Positions 10,701 through 16,614 of a stretch of DNA of 64,000 nucleotides are shown here, in pieces. The position numbers were made by a program, and so were the translations under genes. The notes beneath the pieces are model-generated. The model saw only the letters and a list, made by a program, of their open reading frames with translations. It did no database searches and had not been told where the DNA came from. The stretch comes from Chloroflexota bacterium (GTDB lineage Bacteria > Chloroflexota > Anaerolineae > Anaerolineales > Villigracilaceae), in NCBI GenBank assembly GCA_016223135.1, contig JACRPQ010000004.1, positions 62,001-126,000 on the forward strand. The letters are read 5' to 3'. Each line of letters begins with the position of its first letter. Positions within the stretch are counted from its first letter, which is position 1.

Positions 10701-11540
10701 TGGCAGGATGTCGCTTAGGTTGAAGGAGGTCATCGTCTGCCCGGGGGCAATCGCAGCGGTGACGGTGTACTGGCGCGGGAAGTTGGGTCCCGTGGCGGTC
10801 TCGTCTTCGGGTCCGTTGTAGGTTTTTTGGAGGGTAAACAGGGTGGGGGTGACGCTGGCGCTCGTCCAAGCGCTGAGGGTCAGGCTGGGGTCGTCGCCGC
10901 AGCACCAGTCATTAAGCGGGGTGTAGCCGAACTGATAGCCGCCGCGCGCCTGAATGGTGAGAGGCGTGCCCAAGTCCGCCAGGTTGCTCATTGAGACAGT
11001 GACATCCACATTCACCGGCGGCTGATCGGACGTGAATGAACCGAAAGGCAGGCGCAGGGCGACGAAGGTATCGCCGGCGTTCCCACAGACTTGTACCGGG
11101 TTACCGGTGTTGTTTACCATGTAGGGGTGATTGACGCAGGTCACGCCGCCGGAGCCGGGGAAAGTTAGGATGGTGTTCTCGACTGCAACACCAAGATACG
11201 TAGCGCTGACGAAGGTCAGACCATCCATTGTGCTCGTGTTTTGATTGCCGTCGGCGCCGTTGCGTGGGATGATGAGGTCAATGAGGGGACCGTAGCCGGG
11301 ATCGGTTGGGTCGGGATTGTCGAAGGTAACGGTGAAGTTGACGTTGTTGCCGATGAATGCTCCAGCCGGCACGTTGAGGCTGACTGCTGGTGCGGAGGCG
11401 GCTGACGGTCTCTCATCCGTCGCAGCAGAGGCAAGGGAATTTCCCCACACACTCTGACCGGCAAGAAACATCAGGATAAGAGCAAAACGAAAAACAAAAC
11501 GCAACCGGTTAGGAATGCGAGAGAGAGATGGAAACGACAT
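1731..11540 (-). CDS. Giant secreted DUF11-repeat surface protein with LPATG motif and fused C-terminal sortase domain
   Basis: 3,269 residues from the ATG at 11540 (GGAGG 5 bases upstream); a frame start at 11633 would add 31 residues before the signal peptide. A signal peptide occupies about residues 1-42 (hydrophobic core FRFALILMFLAG, then ASAA). Next come long beta-rich modules of DUF11/isopeptide-Ig type, at least four of a two-part kind (AIGE..TYxxxxTxPEG, then EPxxxxAK). Six tandem ~130-residue modules follow (KDDGVT..PGSTLTYTI..N.GPSDA), each with a pair of cysteines. Near the end LPATG (3100-3104) is followed not by a membrane anchor but by a ~145-residue sortase domain with H3180 (LTAHVS), C3243 (LITC) and a downstream Arg (3256 or 3260). 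The likely role is an adhesin or cell-surface fibre able to join itself to a partner; that role is inferred. Confidence 0.9.
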   Translation of the reverse strand: MSFPSLSRIPNRLRFVFRFALILMFLAGQSVWGNSLASAATDERPSAASAPAVSLNVPAGAFIGNNVNFTVTFDNPDPTDPGYGPLIDLIIPRNGADGNQNTSTMDGLTFVSATYLGVAVENTILTFPGSGGVTCVNHPYMVNNTGNPVQVCGNAGDTFVALRLPFGSFTSDQPPVNVDVTVSMSNLADLGTPLTIQARGGYQFGYTPLNDWCCGDDPSLTLSAWTSASVTPTLFTLQKTYNGPEDETATGPNFPRQYTVTAAIAPGQTMTSFNLSDILPNNMQFVSLVSTNPGGASCTLPSTTTPGGTLSCNFASVSGTVTMTFEYYIPLRDSSSASVIDPASGDDVTSCNNASGGGTWAPIDTRDTGGTFTQNPTGCEHTLTDKSIAIQKSVSVVGGGDPAPGKYLEYTLNFQISDFFAFNGVVITDVISDGQHFAPGFTPTLQINGNTYTLSAAGFNAANYDVACHYTGAGAECESNTPPINGTTTLIFRVSDEIITRGQDGRLIGGCVPTGGVAGDPSCTGYNDGPTTGSIVFRTLIQQNFTDTFPSGDSSVDQGDTLANTVSIEGLVLSTTDVSTVTDREADTSSASVTIGRGVLTKTIYAVNGSTSFGTPVEVKPGDRVTYRLTYTLTTGDVEDLALDDYLPLPVFHVGDPDENGTAGPAWTFNPTVNAVAPPAGVAKFGPSDTFYNYSLIVPTITSDITNNRLNFFYGDFDGPTEQPYTVDILFTVTVSDDPFADRLYLTNQARAYEGSTNGAPADANAIVQLVLTEPVLTTTKSAVASDRPGAVFTPALPVTFTAPGSAGPRWSGTINSNLLASTPINSDISGVDAGDLVTFAIFLENSGSSINGAFDIVIQDVFDALAFEYPTIGDPNSINLQVYYGSGTGPISYTKPDNTAATPADLFGGGIKLVDPVGQGVCQVHDPNSGNNVIVITYDLRLKSNIAPGTYTNTGSLTNYSGSEGGPNFLPAPQSEDATVTTVAPAIAKTLISTEINDTSNGSTQAVIGEIATYTVTLTIPEGVTSNAQLVDTLDAGLAFVALDSATLSPSLSITGSTTPSVAAGGQAVTFNFGDITNSDNDNTTAETITLTYRVVALNVAGNQSGTLLNNAARFTWNGGSASASAANLTVIEPTVNTAKSVLPTTADAGDTVTFTVTLSNPASGSTTAYDVTWSDVIPTGLSYVSGSASGSCGATPLLISYDSGTSTLSTSVSQLNPGGTCSITFNATVGYSVSPGQTITNTAQTQWTSLPGAVADRSTYNTDSDERNGTGGLLGTGVLNDYRTQGQTSVTINSIAPQKFLAATSEAHTGIPSGATIPRVAIGEIVRYRLVVQLPEGASPNFQIQDQLPAGLTYLDDGTARLALLSNGAPIASTEPTGSTLALALGSGSFGSGPWVNGGDPTVVTPTYALPDQNVGSSNSLTSDLDSYGSGTDPYFKLGTLTNNDSDADAEYVIIEFNALVDNTAAGSNDAGDARNNTFSVFINSVQNGATSNQIQVVVAEPLLTFAKAVATAPVDAGDTIAYTLTISAASGINRSTAFDLSVTDSFNSYLTSLAVTNVTTTQGATCTGNGGGTTPFSHNGGSFTGNTLTFTASCLDPGQSITVTVSGTVAASAPVGYTIPNTANLTYTSLPGTNGTIGNPTGSNNTGTPGSTTGERDGSGTPAQNDYTASGSANTLLAVPQIDKLNPVPTQYAIGQQVTFNLLITLPEGVTPALQVVDNLPLGLEYVSHQIITTAAASGGILAADYNGTLPAPTVTAPGGSGGDLTLVFGDTTTAADNVTNNNAFLVQVVAVVVNESGNQNGTTLTNAATVTWTGGSASDSVNVTVIEPELNIAKAVDDTTPAYGQTLTYTLTVSHLPTSTASAYDVVVTDTLPSGLTYVSGSISAPAGWTTNDTAAPTLTWTCAAPCSLSVGNTASLTYQVTVNGPPGPPNPGDTLTNTASMTWTSTNGTNAKERTGSGGINDYNDSASQTVTLTYPDLTITKTDGQTSYVPGSPLTYTIVVSNIGNGDAIGATVSDNIPPQITSWNWTCTTSGGATCNGSGGPITTDFTDTVNLPAGSSITYTVTAQTAPAATTDLTNTATVTPPAGITDPTPGNNSASDTDTANPQADLSATKDDGVTQYIPGSTLTYTIVVSNAGPSDAPGSLVSDAVPSQVTSWTWACTAQTGGASGCDPYSGSANFSDTVNLPAGSSITYTVTAQVASSATGNLTNTVTVTSPAGVTDSTPGNNTASDTDTQNSQAAISVTKDDGVTEYIPGSTLTYTITVTNTGPSDALGVSVTDNIPPQFTSWTWTCVSSGGATCNGSGGPITTDFSDTVNMPAGSSITYTVTAQVASSATGSLTNTVTISHPADSTPGDNTASDTDTPNFQADLYVTKTDGSTTYTPGVGVTYTVVIGNNGPSDVSGAILTDNIPSQATSWTWTCAGTTGGATGCDPYGPGNVNFSDTVDLPANSSITYTVTVVIPSSATGDLVNTANIEPPAGVTDTNSGNNTASDTDTQNSQAAISVTKDDGVTEYVPGNTLTYTIIVTNAGPSDALGVSVTDNIPPQFTSWTWTCVPSGGATCSGSGGPITTNFSDTVNMPAGSSITYTVTTQVASSATGSLTNTVTISHPADSTPADNTASDTDTPNPQADLSVTKDDGVTVVSPDSTITYTIVVSNAGPSDALGAVVSDLKPSQFDTWDWACTTQTGGASGCDPVTGSTTDFSDTVNLPSGASITYTVTAHIAASAASGSLTNTVTITLPTGVDDPTPANNSDDDTDIVVTNPSGDLIKSLIATNQPFTTDPSAAIGEILTYELVFTIPAGGTLPNLTLTDVLDRGLAFVGCLSVTPSSADITTTLAGGFAAACGDPTNPTVQTEPSGSTNPADPGRRVTFTLGDVSNSGTADGIVTIRYTAVVLDVIENQDGISLNNSAALTWSSGSLAASASDVTIVEPDFELNKTADRAVALPGSTITFTLTLRHTAQSNVDAFDVVLTDVLPAGLTYVPGSLTIISGPAGGVTDDTAAPTLRVTWANFPLLTGSSRSEAVVQFQATLGNLSPGREVQNTASLAWTSLPGDFSAPQSPYNNTSTERYYDPPSAVNIYGVQANVTITVPRLPATGFAPGVVTDIPPQPADKAYTALGDFWLEIPKLGVKMPIVGIPAKGEEWDLTWLWNQAGWLEGTAYPTHAGNSALTAHVSLPNGQPGPFVNLGNLRYGDQIIVHLGGQRYIYEVRQVRQVSPYSLSPLQHEEYSWLTLITCREYDAASRQYRYRLAVRAVLVKIVDE
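3225..5605 (-). repeat. Six tandem ~390-405 bp coding repeats in the giant surface gene
   Basis: Six successive units encode the KTDG/KDDGV..PGS.LTYTI module. Some units are nearly identical at DNA level: the stretch near 3892-3935 recurs near 4677-4720, for example. Each protein unit carries a WTC..C cysteine pair and ends NNTASDTDT or similar. Such near-identity favours unit gain or loss by recombination and can collapse in short-read assemblies. Confidence 0.85.
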
Positions 11541-11651
11541 AAGCCCTCCGTTGGCAGAATGGGTATTGGCAGCTGATTGTGCCACTGGCTCGGCAGAGAT
11601 ACCATGGCGCCCAGATGGGCATCTCTGCTTCATTCACCGCTGCAATTTCAG

Positions 11652-11681
11652 ATTTTATTCCCCCCATTGGTACCAGGTCAA
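11652..11681 (-). promoter_or_regulatory. Candidate sigma-70-type promoter of the giant surface gene
   Basis: On the minus strand TTGACC (11681-11676) and TAAAAT (11657-11652) are 18 bases apart. This gives a leader of about 105 nt before the ATG at 11540. The call is by sequence only. Confidence 0.4.
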
Positions 11682-11746
11682 CGTTGATTCATCACAACTT
11701 TGAAAGGATTTTTTTACTGCAAGCAACGACTCAGGCTGCCTGGAAA

Positions 11747-11778
11747 AGACCCTAAAGGTTTCCGAAACCTTTAGGGTC
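11747..11778 (-). terminator. Perfect hairpin downstream of the 201-residue membrane protein
   Basis: AGACCCTAAAGGTTT pairs perfectly with AAACCTTTAGGGTCT across a 2-nt centre. On the minus strand TCTTTTCC follows, a weak T run. The ACCCTAAAGGT arm recurs in other intergenic repeats here (35143-35348, 40222-40326, 56959-57064), so this may be a repeat serving as a terminator. Confidence 0.55.
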
Positions 11779-11784
11779 TGTGAA

Positions 11785-12390
11785 TTACCCCAACTTGAAC
11801 CCTGCCACAAAGCAAATCGTCATGAGCAGGAGCAGGCTGGGAAGGATTTTGAGGATGGTAGAGCGCGGGACGATGGGCTTGCCGGCTTTGAGGAACGAGA
11901 GCAATAACCCCGCCAGCCCGATCATCGCGCCGCCCAAGCCGACCAGCGCGAAACCGGGTTTCATCGTCCCGTTGGCGGCGAGGATGGAGGGCAGAAGGAA
12001 GATGGTCATGCCTGCGATGCCGTGAACAATGGCAAGCACAAAGGTTGGGAGTTTGCCGGGGACGGGAATCGAGCGGGTCAAGGTCACAGCGAGGAAACCG
12101 CCGATGGCGAAGATCAGGTACGGGGTCCGCAGCGAAGCGATGTGCTGCCAGACGAGTCCAAGCGAGAGGGCAAGCGGGATGACCGTCGAGACGACGACCA
12201 CGATGGGCGAATCCAGCGCTTCGAATCCAAGGATGATGAGGAGCAGTCCCGCCACAAGCAGGACGCCGAAGGCGATGGTGTAGGCGATGATGGGGATTTC
12301 GTCCAGCCCGTTGATGCCGACGGCAACCTGATAGGCGGCGAGGATGCCGGTGAGGAGGAGTAGAACGCGGTCGGTGGAAGTCATTTTCAT
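11785..12390 (-). CDS. Multi-pass membrane protein of unknown function
   Basis: 201 residues, mostly hydrophobic, with about six membrane segments (for example VLLLLTGILAAYQVAVGI, IIAYTIAFGVLLVAGLLLII, ILPSLLLLMTICFVAGF near the C terminus). No family motif was recognised. It begins 7 bases after the stop of the heme-O-synthase-like gene, so the two are probably co-transcribed. No good ribosome site is seen (CCCTCCC precedes the ATG), which fits translational coupling. A role beside heme or quinone chemistry is guilt by association only. Confidence 0.65.
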   Translation of the reverse strand: MKMTSTDRVLLLLTGILAAYQVAVGINGLDEIPIIAYTIAFGVLLVAGLLLIILGFEALDSPIVVVVSTVIPLALSLGLVWQHIASLRTPYLIFAIGGFLAVTLTRSIPVPGKLPTFVLAIVHGIAGMTIFLLPSILAANGTMKPGFALVGLGGAMIGLAGLLLSFLKAGKPIVPRSTILKILPSLLLLMTICFVAGFKLG

Positions 12391-12397
12391 GGGAGGG

Positions 12398-13288
12398 CTA
12401 AATCGAAAGCAAAATCATCGAGATGAGCATGTAGAGCGAGGCGTATTTGAAGAGCGAGAAGTTGACGCGCTCGGATGGGCGGAAGACGGTGGCGAAGGAG
12501 AGCAAAAGCAAGCCCGATGAAAGCACGATGAGCAGACGCAAAATACCCGCCTGCACGCCGATCATCACGCTGGCGGTGCCGATGCTGGCGGCGGCGATGA
12601 TGGACGAGAGCGCAATCACGGCGCGGGTGGTCTCGAAGCCGTAAGTAGAGGGAAAGGTCGGCACGCCGGCGGCGTTGTAGTCGTCGAAGAATTTGATGGA
12701 GAAGGTGAGGGTGTGGGTGGGAATCCAGAAGAGCACCGAGGCGGCAAGCAGCAGACCGATGATTTCGATTTCGCCGACGGCAAGGACGCGCCCCGCCAGG
12801 ATGGGCATGGCGCCCGAAATGCCGCCCCAGACAATGCTCCAGCAGGTGCGGCGTTTGAGCCAGAGGGTGTAGACCGCCACGTCGAAGAACCAGCCGAGGA
12901 AGACCACAAAGCCATAGAGGGGTTGAATCGCCGCCGCCCAACCGATGCCGAGAATCGAAATGAGCATGCCGCCGCGGAAGATTTCGGCGCGGGTCAGTTC
13001 GCCCGAGGCGTTGGGACGTTTCTGCGTGCGCCGCATCTTTGCGTCAATGTCGTGGTCGTACCACATGTTCATAATAGTGGAACCGCCGATAGCGAGGAAG
13101 AGACTCGCCGACATTGCCAGCAAAAGCAGGAAGTTCGGCGGGGTGTGCGCGCTCATGTAACCCGCGATTCCTGTGGCGAGGAGCAAGCCGGATTGCAGGG
13201 GTTTCACCAGCAGCCAAAATTGTGCAAACTTTGAACGGCGTTTGGCTGTTGGAGATTGAAGACTGGTAATTGGTAATTGGGCGGTCAT
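12398..13288 (-). CDS. ctaB: Protoheme IX farnesyltransferase (heme O synthase)-like UbiA-family protein
   Basis: 296 residues from the ATG at 13288, which has AAGGAG 6 bases upstream; an upstream frame start is less likely. The first Asp-rich motif is NMWYDHDIDAKMRRTQKRP (residues 74-92), close to the heme O synthase signature. YTLWLKRRT and GAMP follow at 140-162, and the second Asp motif is FFDDYNAAGVP (200-210). There are about eight to nine membrane segments. The family moves a farnesyl group onto heme b to give heme O for heme-copper oxidases. No cytochrome oxidase genes are in the window, and the sequence departs from typical CtaB at some conserved places, so another prenyl acceptor is possible. 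It sits upstream of the membrane protein at 11785. Confidence 0.72.
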   Translation of the reverse strand: MTAQLPITSLQSPTAKRRSKFAQFWLLVKPLQSGLLLATGIAGYMSAHTPPNFLLLLAMSASLFLAIGGSTIMNMWYDHDIDAKMRRTQKRPNASGELTRAEIFRGGMLISILGIGWAAAIQPLYGFVVFLGWFFDVAVYTLWLKRRTCWSIVWGGISGAMPILAGRVLAVGEIEIIGLLLAASVLFWIPTHTLTFSIKFFDDYNAAGVPTFPSTYGFETTRAVIALSSIIAAASIGTASVMIGVQAGILRLLIVLSSGLLLLSFATVFRPSERVNFSLFKYASLYMLISMILLSI

Positions 13289-13440
13289 GCAAACTCCTTT
13301 GGAAGCAGACAGATGCACAGGTGAATACGTGTACAGGTAAATAATTCAGGCGGCAAGTATACCTGTGTACGTGTGTGCCTGTCTACTTGTGCATGTCATC
13401 AAGTTTATTCCCATGAAGATGCCGCTAGTGGTGAAGTTTA
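13289..13440. repeat. Imperfect palindromic repeat rich in CTGTGTAC/GTACAGGT words
   Basis: Bases about 13310-13400 form an inverted repeat (ATGCACAGGTGAATACGTG against CGTGTGTGCCTGTC..TGTGCAT). The same CCTGTNTACCTGT words occur inside lysA at about 27197-27235. No gene is seen here. Confidence 0.55.
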
Positions 13441-13541
13441 ACGTCAGTTCGGGATAAGCGTCCCGAAGGCTGATTCTGCTCTCGAACCCGCTGCGTCAAA
13501 AGCCTTCGGGACGATTCAAAAGCCTTATCCCGAATTCAGGT
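13441..13541. mobile_element. MITE-like element, family B, copy 1
   Basis: 101 bp, beginning ACGTCAGTTCGGGATAAG and ending CTTATCCCGAATTCAGGT, so the ends are inverted repeats with a short indel. It is flanked by a perfect 7-bp duplication AAGTTTA (13434-13440, 13542-13548). It differs at one position from the copy at 35234-35334. Confidence 0.8.
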
Positions 13542-13621
13542 AAGTTTATGAAAAGCATTTGCGAAGGCGGTAGTAATGAAATCTCCCTCTCTCGTTTTTT
13601 GGGCAATGACGGAAGGGCAAC

Positions 13622-13647
13622 AAAAAAGCCGTCCCAGTAGGGACGGC
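13622..13647 (-). terminator. Rho-independent terminator of the cyclitol/prenyltransferase operon
   Basis: On the minus strand GCCGTCCC-TACT-GGGACGGC is followed by six T residues. It lies 33 bases beyond the stop of the UbiA-like gene. Confidence 0.85.
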
Positions 13648-13679
13648 AAAACGGCATGGAAAAAGCGATTTTGCAAATC

Positions 13680-14579
13680 TCACCGAAGCAGGACAAACAC
13701 CGTCACAATGACCAACTGCGCCAGTGGATAGTAACTGGCTCTATCGAACAATTTGGCGGCGAGGCGCCCTTCCTGCCGGTTTCGGTAAAGGTTCCAGGCG
13801 GGAAGAAGGAGCAGGAAAAAGCCGGCAAGGGTTGATGCAGCCAAATAGGGCAGACCCAGCGCGAGCGGAGAAAGACGCGGCAGGAAGAGGCTGAGAATCA
13901 CCGTCAGCGTGAGGGCGGTCAGGACGACCAGTCCCGCTTTTTGAGGTCCGAATTGAACCGGGATGGTCTTCGCGCCGATGAGTTTGTCTTCGGCGGTGTC
14001 GTTCCAATCTGCGGGAACGTTCTGTCCTCCGATCTCCCAGAAGAGTATCCAGGCAAAGAGCAGAAGCAGCGAGGCAGGCGCGGGTTGAGGATCCACCACA
14101 TAGACGGCGGCGATGGGACCGCTGGCTTTGACCAGCCCGCTGACGAACATCCGCATCCACGTGACCTTGAGGAGCAGACAGTAGATGGCTTCAAGAACAG
14201 CCGCGGCGATGAGTATGAAAACGATGAAGGGGTTGAGGACATACGCGCCGACCAGCGCCGCTGCAAACCAGACGGCAAACCATACCAAGCCGCTGCGATA
14301 ATCGAGCACGCTCTGCGCGAGTGGGTAGCGCATGTCGGAGGCTTCAACGGAATATCCTTCATTCAAACCGCTTCTGGCGAACTTTTCCTTGTCCACCGCA
14401 TAGCCGACGAGGTCGTTGAGGGCATAGATGGCTGTGTAGGCGGCAAAGGCGGTGAAGATGGAGATGGCAATGACCTGCCATTGCGGGAACGCGCCCAGCC
14501 ATAAGAGGGCGGAGAATCCCGGCGCCGCCAGGTCAAGGATGCCGTGCATAGTACGGGAGAGGGCAAAGAATCGTTTCAT
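13680..14579 (-). CDS. UbiA-family prenyltransferase
   Basis: 299 residues with about eight membrane segments. Two Asp-rich Mg-prenyl-diphosphate sites are visible: NDLVGYAVD (55-63) and DWNDTAEDK (191-199). These define the UbiA superfamily, which joins a prenyl chain to an aromatic or cyclic acceptor in the membrane. It is not close to CtaB, and the acceptor cannot be read from the sequence. It starts 6 bases after the UbiG-like methylase and is the last gene before a terminator. In this set (sugar-phosphate cyclase, methylase) a cyclitol or quinone-like acceptor is a reasonable inference. Confidence 0.8.
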   Translation of the reverse strand: MKRFFALSRTMHGILDLAAPGFSALLWLGAFPQWQVIAISIFTAFAAYTAIYALNDLVGYAVDKEKFARSGLNEGYSVEASDMRYPLAQSVLDYRSGLVWFAVWFAAALVGAYVLNPFIVFILIAAAVLEAIYCLLLKVTWMRMFVSGLVKASGPIAAVYVVDPQPAPASLLLLFAWILFWEIGGQNVPADWNDTAEDKLIGAKTIPVQFGPQKAGLVVLTALTLTVILSLFLPRLSPLALGLPYLAASTLAGFFLLLLPAWNLYRNRQEGRLAAKLFDRASYYPLAQLVIVTVFVLLR

Positions 14580-14585
14580 GGGCGT

Positions 14586-15293
14586 TTATCTCTTGATGAA
14601 GTGAGCCATGTAGTTGACGTCTTCTTTATCGTGCGCGACCTTCCAAGTGTTCAGGATGGGATTGTACATCAGGCTGGCAAGGCGCACAAATTCAAGCCCG
14701 CTTTGGCGCGCCCATTCCTTCAATTCGCCGGGGCGGATCAACATGCGATAGGTGTGCGTTCCGCGCGGCAACAGGCGCAGGATGTATTCGCCGCCAACGA
14801 TGGCAAAGAGAAAGGCTTTGGGCGTGCGGTTGATGGTGGAGAAGAAGGCATGCCCGCCGGGCTTGAGGGCGCGCGCGCAAGCCGCAATCACCTTTTGCGG
14901 TTCGGGGACATGCTCAAGCATTTCCATGCAGGTGATGGCGTCGAAACTCCCCGGCTGGGATTCGGCAACCTCCTCCACGCTGACGACGCGATAGTCGATG
15001 GCGAGTCCCTGCGCCTGAGCGTGCTGCCGCGCCGCTTCGATGGAAGCCGTGGAGAGGTCAATGCCCATGACGCGGGCGCCCGCTTTGGCAAGCGCTTCGG
15101 AGAGGATGCCGCCGCCGCAGCCCACATCGAGAATCGCCGGCGAGGAGACGGTTAGAGGTTCGGTGATGAAGCGCGTCCGCAGGGGGTTGATGACGTGCAG
15201 CGTGCGCATTTCGCCTTTCAGGTCCCACCAGATGTGCGCCACATTGTCGAACTTGTTGATTTCTTTGTCGTCGAAATTATTGAATTGGGTCAT
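14586..15293 (-). CDS. UbiG-like SAM-dependent O-methyltransferase
   Basis: 235 residues. The SAM motif LDVGCGGG is at 55-62. The upstream signature GEMRTLHVINPLR (27-39) is that of UbiG, which methylates polyprenyl-hydroxyphenol or catechol intermediates of ubiquinone. HTYRMLIRPGEL and a C-terminal NYMAHFIKR also fit UbiG. Most Chloroflexota are thought to use menaquinone, so a UbiG-like enzyme here is unexpected and may act on the product of the neighbouring cyclase and prenyltransferase. It lies between the cyclase (139 bases upstream) and the UbiA-like gene (6 bases downstream). Confidence 0.82.
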   Translation of the reverse strand: MTQFNNFDDKEINKFDNVAHIWWDLKGEMRTLHVINPLRTRFITEPLTVSSPAILDVGCGGGILSEALAKAGARVMGIDLSTASIEAARQHAQAQGLAIDYRVVSVEEVAESQPGSFDAITCMEMLEHVPEPQKVIAACARALKPGGHAFFSTINRTPKAFLFAIVGGEYILRLLPRGTHTYRMLIRPGELKEWARQSGLEFVRLASLMYNPILNTWKVAHDKEDVNYMAHFIKR

Positions 15294-15332
15294 TGAAAAT
15301 ACCTTGAGATGATTCTGTAATTCTTGTTTTAA

Positions 15333-15394
15333 CCACGGATGAAAGGGATAAAAGTGATTTATTTTCTTATCCCTTTCATCGCTTTTATCCGTGG
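15333..15394. repeat. Intergenic hairpin inside the operon
   Basis: CCACGGATGAAAGGGATAA pairs with TTATCCCTTTCAT..ATCCGTGG. It lies between the cyclase stop and the UbiG-like start. It belongs to the CCACGGAT/ATCCGTGG type of dispersed repeat and could attenuate or stabilise the transcript. Confidence 0.6.
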
Positions 15395-15432
15395 CTGATT
15401 TGAATTGCCGAACGCTCTCACCTTTATTGAAG

Positions 15433-16614
15433 TCATCGAATCAAGAGGGCGGCGCTGTGGTCACTTTCGACCGCCAGAGTGGTGAAAGGATTTACTGCCA
15501 TTCTTTGAACGAGGGCGCGGTGGGCGGTTTGGATTTCGCCAAGCGTGATGTCGTTGAGGAAAACGCAATCGCCGATGCCGTGCGGCATGGGGACGCGCTG
15601 TAATCCGTTGCGGTGATAGGTGCGCTCTTCGAGCGATTGCCAGAGTTCCGGCGGGTTGAGCAGGGAAATGTCGAGGACGATGCCGAGTGCGGCGATGAGG
15701 CGGAAGAGACGGTCAACTTCCGCGCTGGCGAGCAAGCCGCGGGTTTGCGCAAGAAGCGATGAGAAGACGATGTCGAGCAGGACCGCTTCGCCGTGCAGAA
15801 GATGCGCCTCGTTGCGGGTTTCGAGTCCATAACTGAACGTGTGACCGAAGTCCACTTTGCGGGCGAGGTCGTCCTCGAAGAGGTTCGGCTCGAGTTCTTC
15901 GAGCATGCCCGTGATGGCGCGGTCGAGGATGATGCCGCCCATTGTATTTTGGAAACGCGCTTCGACGCTCTCGACGCCATGGCTTTCGAGCATGGCGAAG
16001 AGGCGGGCGTCTTTGATAACCGCAAGTTTGATAATCTCCGCTACGCCGTTGAGCAGGTGACGGCGCGGCAGGGTTTTGAGGAAGGATTTGTCGAGCAGAA
16101 CCCGCTTGGGAGGTTCGAATGAGCCGAGCCGGTTTTTGTGACCGTTGAAATTGATGCCCGTCTTGATGCCGATGGAGGCGTCCACATAGCCCATCAGGGT
16201 GGTGGGGACTTTGATGTGCGGGACGCTGCGGCGGTAACTGCTGGCAACGAAGCCCACCACATCGGTGAGGACGCCGCCGCCAATGGCGATGATTGGCTCG
16301 TCGCGGCGGTGGATGGGGAACGCATCCAATTCGCGGACGAGGTATTGATAGAACGCAATGGTTTTGTTTTCCTCGCCGCCCGGGAAGGTGACGATCTTCG
16401 CATCCACGCCGTGATGGAGGAAGTAGCGATGAATGTCCGCGCCGAAGTGCCTCTCCACGTTTGCGTCCACCACGACGAAGCGGCGGGCGCTGGCGCTCAC
16501 TCCCGGATACAACAGGTCGGTGTTGCGCAGATCGAAGACGTTGGGCGAGTTGACAATTTCATACTGGATGGGGCGCTGATAGTTGACGCGCCAGGCTTGC
16601 CTTGCGTGCGTCAT
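15433..16614 (-). CDS. Sugar-phosphate cyclase of the 2-epi-5-epi-valiolone synthase type (dehydroquinate-synthase superfamily)
   Basis: 393 residues from the ATG at 16614, whose ATGA overlaps the luxS stop. Superfamily features: NAD-binding GGGVLTDVVG (112-121) and zinc ligands E193, H258 (DFGHTF) and H274 (LHGEA). The active-site stretch reads PTTLMGYVDASIGIKTG (137-153), then INFNGHKNRLG. Dehydroquinate synthases instead have KTGVNHPxGKNMIG. The NGHKNRLG form and LPRRHLLNGVAEI are those of C7-cyclitol synthases that use sedoheptulose 7-phosphate. The product is therefore probably a valiolone-type cyclitol, not dehydroquinate. Substrate assignment is an inference from these residues. Confidence 0.78.
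   Translation of the reverse strand: MTHARQAWRVNYQRPIQYEIVNSPNVFDLRNTDLLYPGVSASARRFVVVDANVERHFGADIHRYFLHHGVDAKIVTFPGGEENKTIAFYQYLVRELDAFPIHRRDEPIIAIGGGVLTDVVGFVASSYRRSVPHIKVPTTLMGYVDASIGIKTGINFNGHKNRLGSFEPPKRVLLDKSFLKTLPRRHLLNGVAEIIKLAVIKDARLFAMLESHGVESVEARFQNTMGGIILDRAITGMLEELEPNLFEDDLARKVDFGHTFSYGLETRNEAHLLHGEAVLLDIVFSSLLAQTRGLLASAEVDRLFRLIAALGIVLDISLLNPPELWQSLEERTYHRNGLQRVPMPHGIGDCVFLNDITLGEIQTAHRALVQRMAVNPFTTLAVESDHSAALLIR

Noticed and set aside
15433-16614. A shikimate-pathway 3-dehydroquinate synthase (aroB)
   Set aside because: The active-site stretch is KTGINFNGHKNRLG in place of KTGVNHPxGKNMIG, and no other aro genes are near.
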